13,276 nt of DNA from CAZVJU01 sp964627195 (lineage in GTDB: Bacteria > Patescibacteriota > Microgenomatia > UBA8517), in assembly GCA_964627195.1 (NCBI GenBank), contig CAZVJU010000031.1, forward strand, positions 1 through 13,276, read 5' to 3'. Positions 1-6,572 of this stretch are shown here, piece by piece. Each line of letters opens with the position of its first letter. Position 1 is the stretch's first letter. A program made the position numbers and the translations under genes. Below the pieces are notes generated by a model that saw only the letters and a list, made by a program, of their open reading frames with translations, was not told where the DNA came from and made no database searches.

Positions 1-215
1 CAACAGAAATATCGGAAAAGAAAAAACCTAAAGGTTTTTATCCAAGCAAGGTGGTGGCAAAAAGAGGAGGTCGAGTTGCCGGAAACGCCAGGAAGGAAAT
101 TGAAAGACAAACCGGCAAAAATGTCATTACTTCTACTAATGCAGGACGTTCACGCGTGATCAAAAATGCCTCGGTTAATAGATTAATTAAAGGCAAAAAA
201 CTGAATAATCAATGA
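1..215 (+). CDS. C-terminal fragment of a DinD/BRO-like (phage antirepressor type) protein
   Basis: An open frame enters from the left edge (codons in phase with position 3) and ends at TGA 213-215, giving about 70 residues. The visible part is Lys/Arg-rich and contains KRGGRVAGNARKEIERQTGK followed by NVIT. I associate this kind of tail (GGxVAxNARKExExxTGKxVIT) with the C-terminus of DinD/BRO-N type proteins, which are damage-inducible or phage antirepressor-like. That assignment is from memory of the family and the diagnostic N-terminal domain lies outside the window. The strongly basic tail would suit nucleic-acid binding. No terminator is obvious after it. The reading frame is secure; the function is tentative. 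Confidence 0.5.
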   Translation, partial: TEISEKKKPKGFYPSKVVAKRGGRVAGNARKEIERQTGKNVITSTNAGRSRVIKNASVNRLIKGKKLNNQ

Positions 216-360
216 CAAGCATACCGAAAAGAGCCAATTTACGAATCCGCCGCCCTCAAAATACTCTCTTCAATCAAATAATTCTCGCATAAGGTTTGAG
301 AATGGAGCTTGCATCGTGAGCTTTGTATTCAAAGATTTTACGCTGTAAAATACGATCAGA
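216..360. other. Intergenic spacer with promoter at its end
   Basis: The 145 bases between the DinD/BRO-like stop and the DUF3800 start hold no open frame of note and no convincing hairpin with a T-tract. The only signal I support is the promoter listed at 323-351. Confidence 0.5.
323..351 (+). promoter_or_regulatory. Sigma70-type promoter of the DUF3800 gene
   Basis: TTGTAT at 323-328, a 17-bp spacer, and TAAAAT at 346-351. Only 9 nt separate the -10 box from the ATG at 361, so the predicted transcript has almost no leader. The -10 lies in the string GTAAAATAC, which is repeated before the genes at 1331 and 2084. Confidence 0.6.
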
Positions 361-984
361 ATGCTTGTTTTTATTGATGACTCTGGCGATCCTGGATTTA
401 AACTTCATAAAGGTTCAAGCAGCATTTTTGTAATTGCTTTAGTAATATTTGACGACGAACTTGAAGCTGAGAAAACTTCCATATCCATAAAAGAGCTACG
501 GAGAAAACTAAAAGTTTCAGACAAGTACGAGTTTAAATTTAATAAGACCAATAGAAGATTTAGGAATAGCTTTTTCAAAACAGTAAGAAATTTCGAGTTC
601 AGGATCCGTGCCATTGTGGTGAAGAAAGATTTAATTTATAGTTCTCACCTCAAAAATTACATAGAGAATTTCTATAATTACGTAATTATGCAAGTTCTCA
701 AACACAGCGGCGGGACAATAAAAAATGCCCGACTTAAGTTTGATAAAAGGGGAGAAAGAATACTAAGAAATCAACTTAGAGTATATTTAAGCCTCCAGTT
801 GGATAATAAAAATAAAAAGATATTTAAAGACTTAAGATTTGTAGATTCAAGACAAAATACTTTGGTGCAACTAGCTGATATGGTTGCAGGAGCAATCTTC
901 TCATCAAATTCAGGAAAAGATAAAAGTTATCTCGAAACTCTAAAAAAAGCTGGAAGAATTGAAGATATTTGGCCCTTTAAATAA
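361..984 (+). CDS. DUF3800 domain protein (predicted RNase H-fold, possibly defense-linked)
   Basis: A 207-aa protein with the hallmarks of DUF3800. The N-terminus has a hydrophobic strand followed by DDSGDPG (Asp6-Asp7-Ser8-Gly9). The C-terminus has VDSRQNTLVQLADMVAGAI, with Asp162 and the QLAD motif (Gln170-Asp173). In this family the conserved acidic residues are thought to form an RNase H-like metal site, but the biochemical activity is not established. Members are often found near mobile or defense genes, which fits the restriction and TIR genes downstream. The length is normal for the family, so the gene looks intact. The ATG at 361 sits 9 nt after a good -10 box and has no Shine-Dalgarno site. 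Family assignment is fairly sure; biological role is unknown. Confidence 0.82.
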   Translation: MLVFIDDSGDPGFKLHKGSSSIFVIALVIFDDELEAEKTSISIKELRRKLKVSDKYEFKFNKTNRRFRNSFFKTVRNFEFRIRAIVVKKDLIYSSHLKNYIENFYNYVIMQVLKHSGGTIKNARLKFDKRGERILRNQLRVYLSLQLDNKNKKIFKDLRFVDSRQNTLVQLADMVAGAIFSSNSGKDKSYLETLKKAGRIEDIWPFK

Positions 985-986
985 TC

Positions 987-1054
987 GACCCCGTATTCTA
1001 TCCAAACGTAAGCTTGGAACGCGCACCATACGGTGACAGTTCGAATACGAGGTC
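987..1054 (+). repeat. Three-way-junction-like inverted repeat after the DUF3800 gene
   Basis: An outer stem pairs GACCCCGTATTC (987-998) with GAATACGAGGTC (1043-1054), 11 of 12 pairs. Inside are two hairpins: TCCAA/TTGGA (1001-1005 with 1014-1018, 8-nt loop) and CACC/GGTG (1024-1027 with 1032-1035, 4-nt loop). It begins 2 nt after the upstream stop codon. It is not a tRNA, since there is no T-arm or acceptor pairing. It could be a REP-like mobile palindrome, an RNA 3'-end structure, or a small structured RNA. Confidence 0.55.
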
Positions 1055-1115
1055 TTTGTAGAAGTATTATACCAATTAGTTGCAACACACGTCAAAGGTA
1101 AATTTATAATCTTGG

Positions 1116-1136
1116 ATCTCTCCGAGTCGGAGGGAT
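1116..1136 (+). repeat. Hairpin ATCTCTCCGA-G-TCGGAGGGAT
   Basis: A near-perfect palindrome centred on G1126 with one T-G wobble. No T-tract follows directly, so it is a poor intrinsic terminator. It directly adjoins the TAAATCT-type repeats. Confidence 0.5.
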
Positions 1137-1178
1137 AAATCTTAAGTCTTAAATCTATAATCTAAATTCTAAAATCTT
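1136..1178 (+). repeat. Degenerate TAAATCT tandem repeat
   Basis: Successive units resemble TAAATCT, TAAGTCT, TAAATCT, ATAATCT, AAATTCT and AAAATCT. It is low-complexity, non-coding sequence. Confidence 0.55.
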
Positions 1179-1223
1179 CAAACATTCTCGCTTTAGGTTC
1201 AAGTATGTACGCAGTAAGATCTT

Positions 1224-1235
1224 TCACTTAAGTGA
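1224..1235. promoter_or_regulatory. Perfect 12-bp palindrome TCACTTAAGTGA, possible operator
   Basis: TCACTTAAGTGA reads identically on both strands and lies about 100 bp before the Mrr-like gene. A dimeric regulator could bind it, but no second copy was seen and no controller gene is adjacent. It may be chance. Confidence 0.3.
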
Positions 1236-1314
1236 CTTTTCAAGCTTCTAAAAGAAAATCTTGGCACTAGTTTCGGTTCATCCGTAATAAATTAACGGTT
1301 TTCTCGAATCTATT

Positions 1315-1334
1315 GTAAAATACAGGCAGGATGC
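1315..1334 (+). promoter_or_regulatory. -10 box and short leader of the Mrr-like gene (first copy of a 20-bp direct repeat)
   Basis: GTAAAATACAGGCAGGATGC holds a TAAAAT -10 box (1316-1321), 9 nt of leader and the start codon (1331-1333). A weak -35 (TTAACG, 1292-1297) lies 18 bp upstream. The identical 20 bp recurs at 2068-2087 before the next gene. AGGCAGG in the leader is too close to the ATG to be a normal Shine-Dalgarno site. Confidence 0.6.
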
Positions 1335-2071
1335 ATCTAACTTTTTTTGATTACGAAATACCAGTTTTGAAAGCGCTTGTTGAATTAGGAGGATCAGCAA
1401 AAACCGGAGAAGTCTATCCTGTTGTTGAAAGGTTAATGCTTCCCCGTCTTAAAAATCATCCAGAAGAATACGGACATTATAAAATTCAAACAGATATTAT
1501 TTGGAAAAACAAAACCCAATGGGCTCGAGAATATTTAAAAAGAAAGGGTCAGTTAGATGGTTCCGTAAGAGGAGTATGGACAATAACCGATGCCGGGAAA
1601 GAGAGATTGAGGATTTTAAATAGCACAGAAAAGGATCCCGACGAAGGAATAGCTTCGCTTTCAGGAATAGACGCTTCGATTGCAGAGACATCGGAAAAAC
1701 CAGAAGAAGTTTTTACCAGGTTAGAAAATATTCAGAAGCACGGAGATGTTCTGGGCTTCAGAGGTATTGTATATGAACCTATTAATGAACAAGGTGTTAT
1801 TCTTCTATTTGCTACTGTATGCAACGATTTAGGGTTTAGAATCGAAGCCATAAGAACTGGATTTCCTGATGCGCAACTCATAAGAAAAGATTTGAAAGGG
1901 ACTTTTTCCAAATGTTGGGCAGAATTTGAGTATAAAGCCAGCAACTATCAAACCCATAAACATTCCCTAAGGGGTTGTGATTTGGTTATATGTTGGGAAA
2001 ACGACTGGGAAAATTGTCCAATCGAAGTACTGGAATTAAAAAAAGCAATTAAACAATTTCCAAAAGAGTAA
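1331..2071 (+). CDS. Mrr-type restriction protein: winged-helix N-domain plus PD-(D/E)XK-like C-domain
   Basis: A 246-aa protein in two parts. Residues about 1-95 match the Mrr N-terminal winged-helix domain, including a DYEIPVLKAL start, a W..R..YL..KG helix and GVWTITDAGKERL. Such domains recognise DNA in Mrr-like restriction enzymes. After a linker (about 96-135), residues about 140-240 form a compact domain with FPD (Asp180), EFEYK (Glu200 and Lys202) and CDLVICW-x5-CP near the end. The acidic residue followed by E-x-K fits a PD-(D/E)XK nuclease core, though I infer the catalytic roles. It lies 12 nt before the large restriction-modification gene, and both begin with the same 20-bp block. 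It could be an accessory nuclease, a specificity helper or an independent modification-dependent enzyme. Confidence 0.75.
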   Translation: MHLTFFDYEIPVLKALVELGGSAKTGEVYPVVERLMLPRLKNHPEEYGHYKIQTDIIWKNKTQWAREYLKRKGQLDGSVRGVWTITDAGKERLRILNSTEKDPDEGIASLSGIDASIAETSEKPEEVFTRLENIQKHGDVLGFRGIVYEPINEQGVILLFATVCNDLGFRIEAIRTGFPDAQLIRKDLKGTFSKCWAEFEYKASNYQTHKHSLRGCDLVICWENDWENCPIEVLELKKAIKQFPKE

Positions 2072-2087
2072 AATACAGGCAGGATGC
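2068..2087 (+). repeat. Second copy of the 20-bp -10/leader/ATG direct repeat
   Basis: GTAAAATACAGGCAGGATGC is identical to 1315-1334. Its TAA is the stop codon of the Mrr-like gene and its ATG starts the 930-aa enzyme. It therefore supplies an internal -10 box, so the second gene may also be transcribed on its own. The two copies are 753 bp apart. Confidence 0.75.
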
Positions 2088-4876
2088 CAAATAAATCGGA
2101 AGCAAAAGAGAAAATTAATGCGCTTGCTGAGAAATACGATAGGTTAACTCCTCAGAGAAAAAAGACTTACAGCGAAGCTGATACACGGCGTGATTTCATA
2201 ATGCCTCTTTTCCAGGCTCTAGGTTGGGATGTTTATAACGACTTTACTGAAAATGAAGTTGTTGAAGAAGAAACCAGCATTTCAGGAAGGATTGATTATT
2301 CGTTTCGACTTAATAACATCACCCAGTTTGTTTTAGAAGCAAAATCTATTCCTGAAGATCTGGACAAAGAACAATGGGCTAAGCAGGCCATTGAATACGG
2401 TTGGAATAAGGGTATTGCCTGGGTAATACTAACAGACTTTGAAGGTTTGAAACTTTTTAACTCAGACTGGAAAGTTGACTTTCCAAAAGCCAATCTTGAA
2501 TTTACTTATAAAGAATACATAACCCGATTTGACGATTTGTGGCTTCTTTCAAAAGAGTCATTTGAAAAAGGAGAACTAGACAACCTACTTTCCAAGTTCG
2601 GAATAACCGCAAAAAGAGAAAATGTAAACGAAAGGTTGGCAAAAGATCTGTTGGAATGGAGGGAAACGCTTACAAAATATTTCACTTCTTGGAACAAAGA
2701 AGTATCTATTGAGGTAGTAGAGGAATCAGTTCAGAGAATTTTAGACAGACTTATTTTTATCAGAGTTGTCGAAGATAAACAGTTGGAAGAAAAAAGTTTA
2801 TGGCAGACTTTTCAGAAATGGGTAGATGCAAAGTATGATCCACAAAACTTTCTTGAACTTTTAGTACCGATTTTCAGAGATTTTGATAAAAAATACAACA
2901 GCAATCTTTTTTCAAAACACGCTTGCGAGGGGCTTTTTACCACATTCGAACCATTCGGTAAAATCATTCCTGCCTTATATTCAAACAAAGAAGCAGGAAT
3001 TAAATATCGCTTTGATGCAATAAACGCGGATGTATTGGGTAATGTTTACGAGCAGTATCTTGGTTATGTTCAAGGAAGAGAAGGAGGTCAAAGTAAAAGA
3101 AAAAAACAAGGAATTTACTATACTCCGACTTACATTGTTGATTACATCGTTCGGAACACTTTAGGAAAAGCGATCGAAGAAAAAAGTTTAAGAGAAATCG
3201 AAAACATTAAAGTTCTTGATCCTGCTTGCGGAAGCGGATCTTTCCTAATTAAAGCTTTTGATGTTTTGAGTGAGAAGATTAAAAAGACTAGAGGGAGGAA
3301 AAATAGGCTTGACGCAGCACTTCAAAAATATAATATTCTTACAAGTAACATTTACGGTGTGGATTTAGACTCCCAAGCAGTCGAAATCGCCCGCCTAAAT
3401 TTGCTACTCCAAGCCCTCGAACCAAATCACAAACTTCCAATGCTTAATGAAAACATCAAGGTGGGAAATTCACTTATTGAAGATAAAAAGATTACGGACT
3501 CGGCTTTTGAATGGAAAAAGGAATTTAAAGAGGTTTTTGATAAAGGTGGTTTTGATGTCGTAATCGGAAACCCCCCGTATCTTAAAGAAATGGATAATAA
3601 AAACGTTTTTGAACCGATAAGGAAAAGCACTTATGCTAAATATTACCAAGGAAAAATGGATTTTTGGTACTTTTTTTTACATCGAGCAATTGAAGTTACA
3701 AAAGAAGGAGGATTTATTGGATTTATCACTAACAGTTATTTTCTAAAGAGTTCGGGCGCATCAAGGTTAATTGAAAGGATAAAAAACGAAATAGTTTTAA
3801 TCAAAGCGGTTGATTTAGGCAGTACAAAAGTATTCGGAGATGTTAGTGGAAAACATATAGTTCATATTTATCGAAAAAGAAAATCAAAGGAATCGGATAG
3901 CTCAGTAATAATTATTATACCCACTGAAAAATCAACATACACCATTGACGAAAAAAGTAGCAAAGAACTTTCATATCGAAAATTGTTCTCTAATAATAAA
4001 ATAAATTTTAAGACAACGGAGAGTATTGATTTCAGAAATTGTGTCTCTCTTGGTGATTTTTACGATGTTTCAGTTGGTGTGCAGGAATCTACCGACAAGG
4101 TCAGCAATAAACAAATAATACTAAATAGTACTTTCAAAGCAGGTGACGGGGTTTTTGTTTTGTCTAAAAACGAGCTTGAAAACATGAAGTTGAATGAGGA
4201 TGAGAAGAAAGTTATCAAAAAATACCTCAACACTAACAATGTCGGTAAGTATCTTATAGATTTTAGTGGAGAATATCTTATTTATTCAGATAAAAAAGTT
4301 AAACAAAAAATCGCTAGTGAATCATATCCAAACATCAAGAAACATTTGGATAAAATGAAGAAATTCATTACTTCTTCCAATAAACCATATGGTTTACATC
4401 GTCCAAGAGAAAGTAAATATTTCGAAAGTCCCAAATTGATTTGTAAAGGTATGTTTTTGACCCCAGAGTTTTGTTACGACAATGACAAGTATTATGTCGG
4501 CTTTTCATTCTCTGTGATAATACAAAAAGACCCAAATTATTCACTAAAATACTTGCTAGCAATTCTAAATTCTTCTTTAGGTAAACATTGGTTTAATAGT
4601 AGTGGTAAGAAGAGAGGGGTGGGCGTCGATATTGGTGTTGCAGTATTTAGACAATTTCCCATTTATAAGGCCGTTATTAAAAGACAAAATTTAGTTGAAA
4701 TTTTGGTTGATAAAATAATTGCGATGCATAAGCAGTTTCAAAATGCTTCAGAAAATACAGACCAATGGTACTCGATCAGAAAAGAAATTGAGAGATTAGA
4801 GAGTCAAATAGACCAAGAAGTTTACAAACTCTACGGATTAACCCAAAAAGAAATTGAAATTGTAGAGAAAAGTTGA
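2084..4876 (+). CDS. Single-chain restriction-modification enzyme (type IIG / Eco57I-like), N6-adenine methyltransferase
   Basis: A 930-aa fusion expected to both cut DNA and methylate adenine at its site. Residues about 30-140 form a nuclease domain like the N-terminus of type I HsdR: IDYSF gives Asp71, and LEAKS gives Glu85-x-Lys87, a PD-(D/E)XK core. A helical linker follows (about 170-340). The methyltransferase has SAM motif I, VLDPACGSGSF (377-387), and catalytic motif IV, NPPY (496-499), typical of gamma-class N6-adenine methyltransferases. Residues about 620-890 resemble the TaqI/Eco57I-type target recognition region. The C-terminus (IERLESQIDQEVYKLYGLT) is the usual family ending. 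All key residues are present and no frameshift is seen. The recognition site cannot be read from sequence. It probably acts with the Mrr-like gene just upstream. Confidence 0.9.
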   Translation: MPNKSEAKEKINALAEKYDRLTPQRKKTYSEADTRRDFIMPLFQALGWDVYNDFTENEVVEEETSISGRIDYSFRLNNITQFVLEAKSIPEDLDKEQWAKQAIEYGWNKGIAWVILTDFEGLKLFNSDWKVDFPKANLEFTYKEYITRFDDLWLLSKESFEKGELDNLLSKFGITAKRENVNERLAKDLLEWRETLTKYFTSWNKEVSIEVVEESVQRILDRLIFIRVVEDKQLEEKSLWQTFQKWVDAKYDPQNFLELLVPIFRDFDKKYNSNLFSKHACEGLFTTFEPFGKIIPALYSNKEAGIKYRFDAINADVLGNVYEQYLGYVQGREGGQSKRKKQGIYYTPTYIVDYIVRNTLGKAIEEKSLREIENIKVLDPACGSGSFLIKAFDVLSEKIKKTRGRKNRLDAALQKYNILTSNIYGVDLDSQAVEIARLNLLLQALEPNHKLPMLNENIKVGNSLIEDKKITDSAFEWKKEFKEVFDKGGFDVVIGNPPYLKEMDNKNVFEPIRKSTYAKYYQGKMDFWYFFLHRAIEVTKEGGFIGFITNSYFLKSSGASRLIERIKNEIVLIKAVDLGSTKVFGDVSGKHIVHIYRKRKSKESDSSVIIIIPTEKSTYTIDEKSSKELSYRKLFSNNKINFKTTESIDFRNCVSLGDFYDVSVGVQESTDKVSNKQIILNSTFKAGDGVFVLSKNELENMKLNEDEKKVIKKYLNTNNVGKYLIDFSGEYLIYSDKKVKQKIASESYPNIKKHLDKMKKFITSSNKPYGLHRPRESKYFESPKLICKGMFLTPEFCYDNDKYYVGFSFSVIIQKDPNYSLKYLLAILNSSLGKHWFNSSGKKRGVGVDIGVAVFRQFPIYKAVIKRQNLVEILVDKIIAMHKQFQNASENTDQWYSIRKEIERLESQIDQEVYKLYGLTQKEIEIVEKS

Positions 4877-4886
4877 AACTGAGTTG

Positions 4887-4915
4887 TTGCTAATTGGCAC
4901 TCACTGTGCTAGACT
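4887..4915 (+). promoter_or_regulatory. Candidate promoter with overlapping inverted repeat
   Basis: TTGCTA (4887-4892), a 17-bp spacer and TAGACT (4910-4915). The spacer carries an imperfect inverted repeat, TGGCAC-TCACT-GTGCTA (4895-4911), which could be an operator. The TTGGCACTC part resembles one arm of the HrcA-binding CIRCE element, but the second arm and 9-nt spacing are absent, so I do not call CIRCE. It lies directly before a terminator hairpin and then the operon at 4960. Confidence 0.35.
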
Positions 4916-4925
4916 GCAAGCATCT

Positions 4926-4956
4926 GCCTAAGACATAAGTTTTAGGCTTTTTTTTT
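4926..4956 (+). terminator. Intrinsic terminator
   Basis: GCCTAA (4926-4931) pairs with TTAGGC (4942-4947), and an inner AC/GT pair can extend the stem. Nine T follow (4948-4956). It ends 3 nt before the ATG at 4960. It can terminate the restriction-modification transcript, or act as an attenuator if transcription starts at 4887-4915. Confidence 0.8.
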
Positions 4957-4959
4957 GAA

Positions 4960-5220
4960 ATGAATATTAACTTGCCCAATTATCTAAATAAAGCAACTTT
5001 AACTTGCGCCGTTTGCTTCAGCGTTTTGTCTTCAAATTTGAATTGTACAAATTCAAATTGTCCCGAAAAACAATCCGATGTTCCAACAGAAACGCAAAAT
5101 CAACCCCTTAACCCGTTTGAAGTAAGAAATATTATTTCAACTGCGACCGGAAGTGCTGTAAGTTCTGCAACTTCAACTTCGACATCAAGTTCGAGCACAA
5201 CTACACAATATTGGGGGTGA
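4960..5220 (+). CDS. Small four-Cys protein with Ser/Thr-rich tail, first gene of the TIR operon
   Basis: An 86-aa protein of no family I recognise. Residues 16-34 hold four cysteines in the pattern C-x2-C-x9-C-x4-C (Cys16, 19, 29, 34), suggesting a small zinc-binding knuckle. The same stretch is hydrophobic enough that a signal peptide or lipoprotein is an alternative, but no clear lipobox is present. The C-terminal third is a low-complexity Ser/Thr run ending in QYWG. The ATG follows the terminator T-tract by 3 nt and has no Shine-Dalgarno site. The stop overlaps the GTG start of the TIR gene (GTGA, 5217-5220), which implies translational coupling. That is the main evidence that it is a real gene. 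Confidence 0.55.
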   Translation: MNINLPNYLNKATLTCAVCFSVLSSNLNCTNSNCPEKQSDVPTETQNQPLNPFEVRNIISTATGSAVSSATSTSTSSSSTTTQYWG

Positions 5221-5651
5221 TTAGAATACTAAATAAAAGAATTTTTATAAGCTTTGATTATACGAATGATAAAAATTATCGATATTTATTAACCGCATTA
5301 GCCAAAAACCCACGATCTGATATTGAGTTTAATGATGTAACGCCAGAAGAAATCCAAAGTTATGATGTGGGTCGGATAAAAGCTGTTTTGACTCAAAAAA
5401 TAAAAGATGCCACGCATACGTTAATAATTGTTGGGAAATATGCGAATAGTCAACATCCAGATAGTAGTGAAATCGGCGAACGCAATTGGCAATGGTGGGA
5501 AATTAATAAGACTTATGAGGAAGGGAAAGGATTTATTGCTGTAAAAATAGAGTTGTCTAACGAATCTCCAGAACCTTTATATGGGAAGGGTGCAGCTTGG
5601 GCCAATAGTTTTACCGTTGATTCGATTGTAAATGCAATTGATAGAGATTAA
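5217..5651 (+). CDS. TIR-like DUF1863 protein (ThsB-type), candidate NAD+-derived signal producer
   Basis: I prefer the GTG at 5217 (144 aa) because it overlaps the preceding stop as GTGA; a TTG at 5211 would add two residues. The protein fits the DUF1863 TIR-like family (MTH538 type), which includes ThsB of Thoeris defense. It has a first strand with RIFISFDYTND, a helix around YRYLLTAL, a THTLIIVGKYANS strand, and the W-x-W-W-E motif (Glu95 from GTG) followed by INKTYEEGKGFIAVKIE. In TIR enzymes a glutamate in this helix is catalytic; its equivalence here is inferred. In Thoeris, infection makes ThsB convert NAD+ into a cyclic ADP-ribose-type signal that activates an effector. The next gene, 2 nt away, encodes a four-TM protein that could be that effector. 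Confidence 0.8.
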   Translation: MIRILNKRIFISFDYTNDKNYRYLLTALAKNPRSDIEFNDVTPEEIQSYDVGRIKAVLTQKIKDATHTLIIVGKYANSQHPDSSEIGERNWQWWEINKTYEEGKGFIAVKIELSNESPEPLYGKGAAWANSFTVDSIVNAIDRD

Positions 5652-5653
5652 TT

Positions 5654-6262
5654 ATGTCAATAGACGATAATACAAAACTGGAAGTTTTGCACGACCACTA
5701 CAAAGAAAGTTTTTGGCACATTCGCGAACGAGAAAAGCAACGTGATCGTCTGTTTATGTTTCTTATTGCTTTAATTGGTGTTTTATTTCTTGAGATACAA
5801 TATTCCGACATTTTTTCAGTAGTATTAGGAAATGTAAAATTTAAATTCATAGAATTGGATATAAGCATGATGCCTATTTCTATCTTTTTGAGCGTCACTT
5901 GGACTTATTTATTTGTGCTTGTATTAAAATATTGCCAATCAGCGATCTTTGTTGAAAGACAATACGATTATTTGCATTCATTGGAGAATCAAATATCAAA
6001 ATTTTTTGAGGACCAGAGTATCTATTGTCGCGAAGGTAAAGGTTACCTTAATAAATATCCTCTTTTTTCTAATTTAGTTTGGATTTTTTATACACTCTTA
6101 TTCCCAATCATAATAATACTTTCAACCGGATTAATTCTTTATCTTGAAAAATATAAAACCGAACAGCCACTATATCATTTAATTTACGATTCAATCTTAA
6201 CAATTGGAATAATTATGTCATTGATACTGTACAGGTTTTCCCCAATGGCAAGGAGTTATTGA
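5654..6262 (+). CDS. Four-TM membrane protein, candidate effector of the TIR operon
   Basis: A 202-aa protein starting 2 nt after the TIR gene stop, so the two are surely co-transcribed. A charged N-terminal helix (about 8-32, HDHYKESFWHIREREKQRDR) leads into four hydrophobic segments at about 33-48, 71-92, 140-164 and 175-194. Between the second and third is a polar loop of about 45 residues that may be cytoplasmic. No enzymatic motif is visible. I recognise no named family, although the charged helix followed by TM pairs recalls the SLATT-like and other TM effectors found in nucleotide-signal defense operons. By context it may disrupt the membrane when the TIR protein signals infection. This role is inferred from position, not from homology. 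Confidence 0.7.
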   Translation: MSIDDNTKLEVLHDHYKESFWHIREREKQRDRLFMFLIALIGVLFLEIQYSDIFSVVLGNVKFKFIELDISMMPISIFLSVTWTYLFVLVLKYCQSAIFVERQYDYLHSLENQISKFFEDQSIYCREGKGYLNKYPLFSNLVWIFYTLLFPIIIILSTGLILYLEKYKTEQPLYHLIYDSILTIGIIMSLILYRFSPMARSY

Positions 6263-6330
6263 CCACACCGGGAGTGGAATAGGCACAAAATTATCATTTT
6301 ATTCCCACCTCACTTTAATACATTAAACTT

Positions 6331-6348
6331 TTATCCAAATTTGACCAC
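6331..6348 (+). repeat. 18-nt intergenic element, copy 1
   Basis: TTATCCAAATTTGACCAC. This is the leftmost copy, 68 nt after the four-TM gene stop, and marks the start of the patchwork region. Confidence 0.65.
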
Positions 6349-6369
6349 ATAGTATTTTTCTCATTAACC

Positions 6370-6399
6370 TTCGACTCATGAATCTGATTTCTCTATAAT
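6370..6399 (+). promoter_or_regulatory. Promoter TTCGAC-18-TATAAT with ATG 6 nt downstream
   Basis: TTCGAC (6370-6375), an 18-bp spacer and a perfect TATAAT (6394-6399). The ATG at 6406 begins a frame of only 14 codons (MAEYIFLHLPFSHS, stop 6448-6450). The promoter-to-ATG geometry matches that of the intact genes downstream. This may be the surviving 5' end of a lost gene, or a leaderless micro-ORF. Confidence 0.4.
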
Positions 6400-6440
6400 C
6401 CAAATATGGCGGAATATATTTTTCTTCACCTCCCATTCTC

Positions 6441-6456
6441 ACATTCTTGAGAATGT
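6441..6456. repeat. Palindrome ACATTC-TTGA-GAATGT
   Basis: A perfect 6-bp stem with a 4-nt loop, overlapping the stop of the 14-codon frame. Flanking CATTCT/AGAATG sequences allow alternative pairings. Confidence 0.45.
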
Positions 6457-6469
6457 AAGAATGTTGTAT

Positions 6470-6487
6470 TTCTTCCAATTTGACCAC
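6470..6487 (+). repeat. 18-nt intergenic element, copy 2
   Basis: TTCTTCCAATTTGACCAC. Its last bases are the left arm of a stem-loop, CACTTAG (6485-6491) with CTAAGTG (6498-6504). No other copy has this stem. Confidence 0.7.
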
Positions 6488-6572
6488 TTAGACGTGACTA
6501 AGTGCAAGCCCCACTTTGTTACTAATGAGTATTTTACATATAGCATTTGGTTTTTAGAGTAAAAGGGTTGCG

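Larger units (their letters stand above)
1055..1330. other. AT-rich gene-free spacer with several small repeats
   Basis: No coding frame is supported between the folded element ending at 1054 and the Mrr-like gene. The stretch holds an inverted repeat (1116-1136), a degenerate heptamer run (1136-1178), a 12-bp palindrome (1224-1235) and a weak promoter ending in TAAAAT at 1316-1321. Confidence 0.6.
6263..6572. other. Gene-poor spacer with two element copies and several hairpins
   Basis: Between the four-TM gene and the first coiled-coil gene there is no long frame. The stretch holds an imperfect hairpin (GTGGAATA 6274-6281 with TATTCCCAC 6300-6308, one bulge), two copies of the 18-nt element, a promoter with a 14-codon frame, a palindrome (6441-6456) and a stem-loop (6485-6504). 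It looks like debris from deleted genes. Confidence 0.5.

Noticed and set aside
331..700. Long minus-strand frame within the DUF3800 gene
   Set aside because: Antisense shadow of a gene with clear family motifs.
987..1060. tRNA-like gene with a GTTCGAATAC string
   Set aside because: The string resembles a T-loop, but flanking bases do not form a 5-bp T stem, and no acceptor, D or anticodon arms can be drawn. Reported as an inverted repeat instead.
4895..4911. CIRCE (HrcA operator)
   Set aside because: Only one arm (TTGGCACTC) is similar; the matching GAGTGCTAA arm after 9 nt is absent, and no chaperone gene follows.
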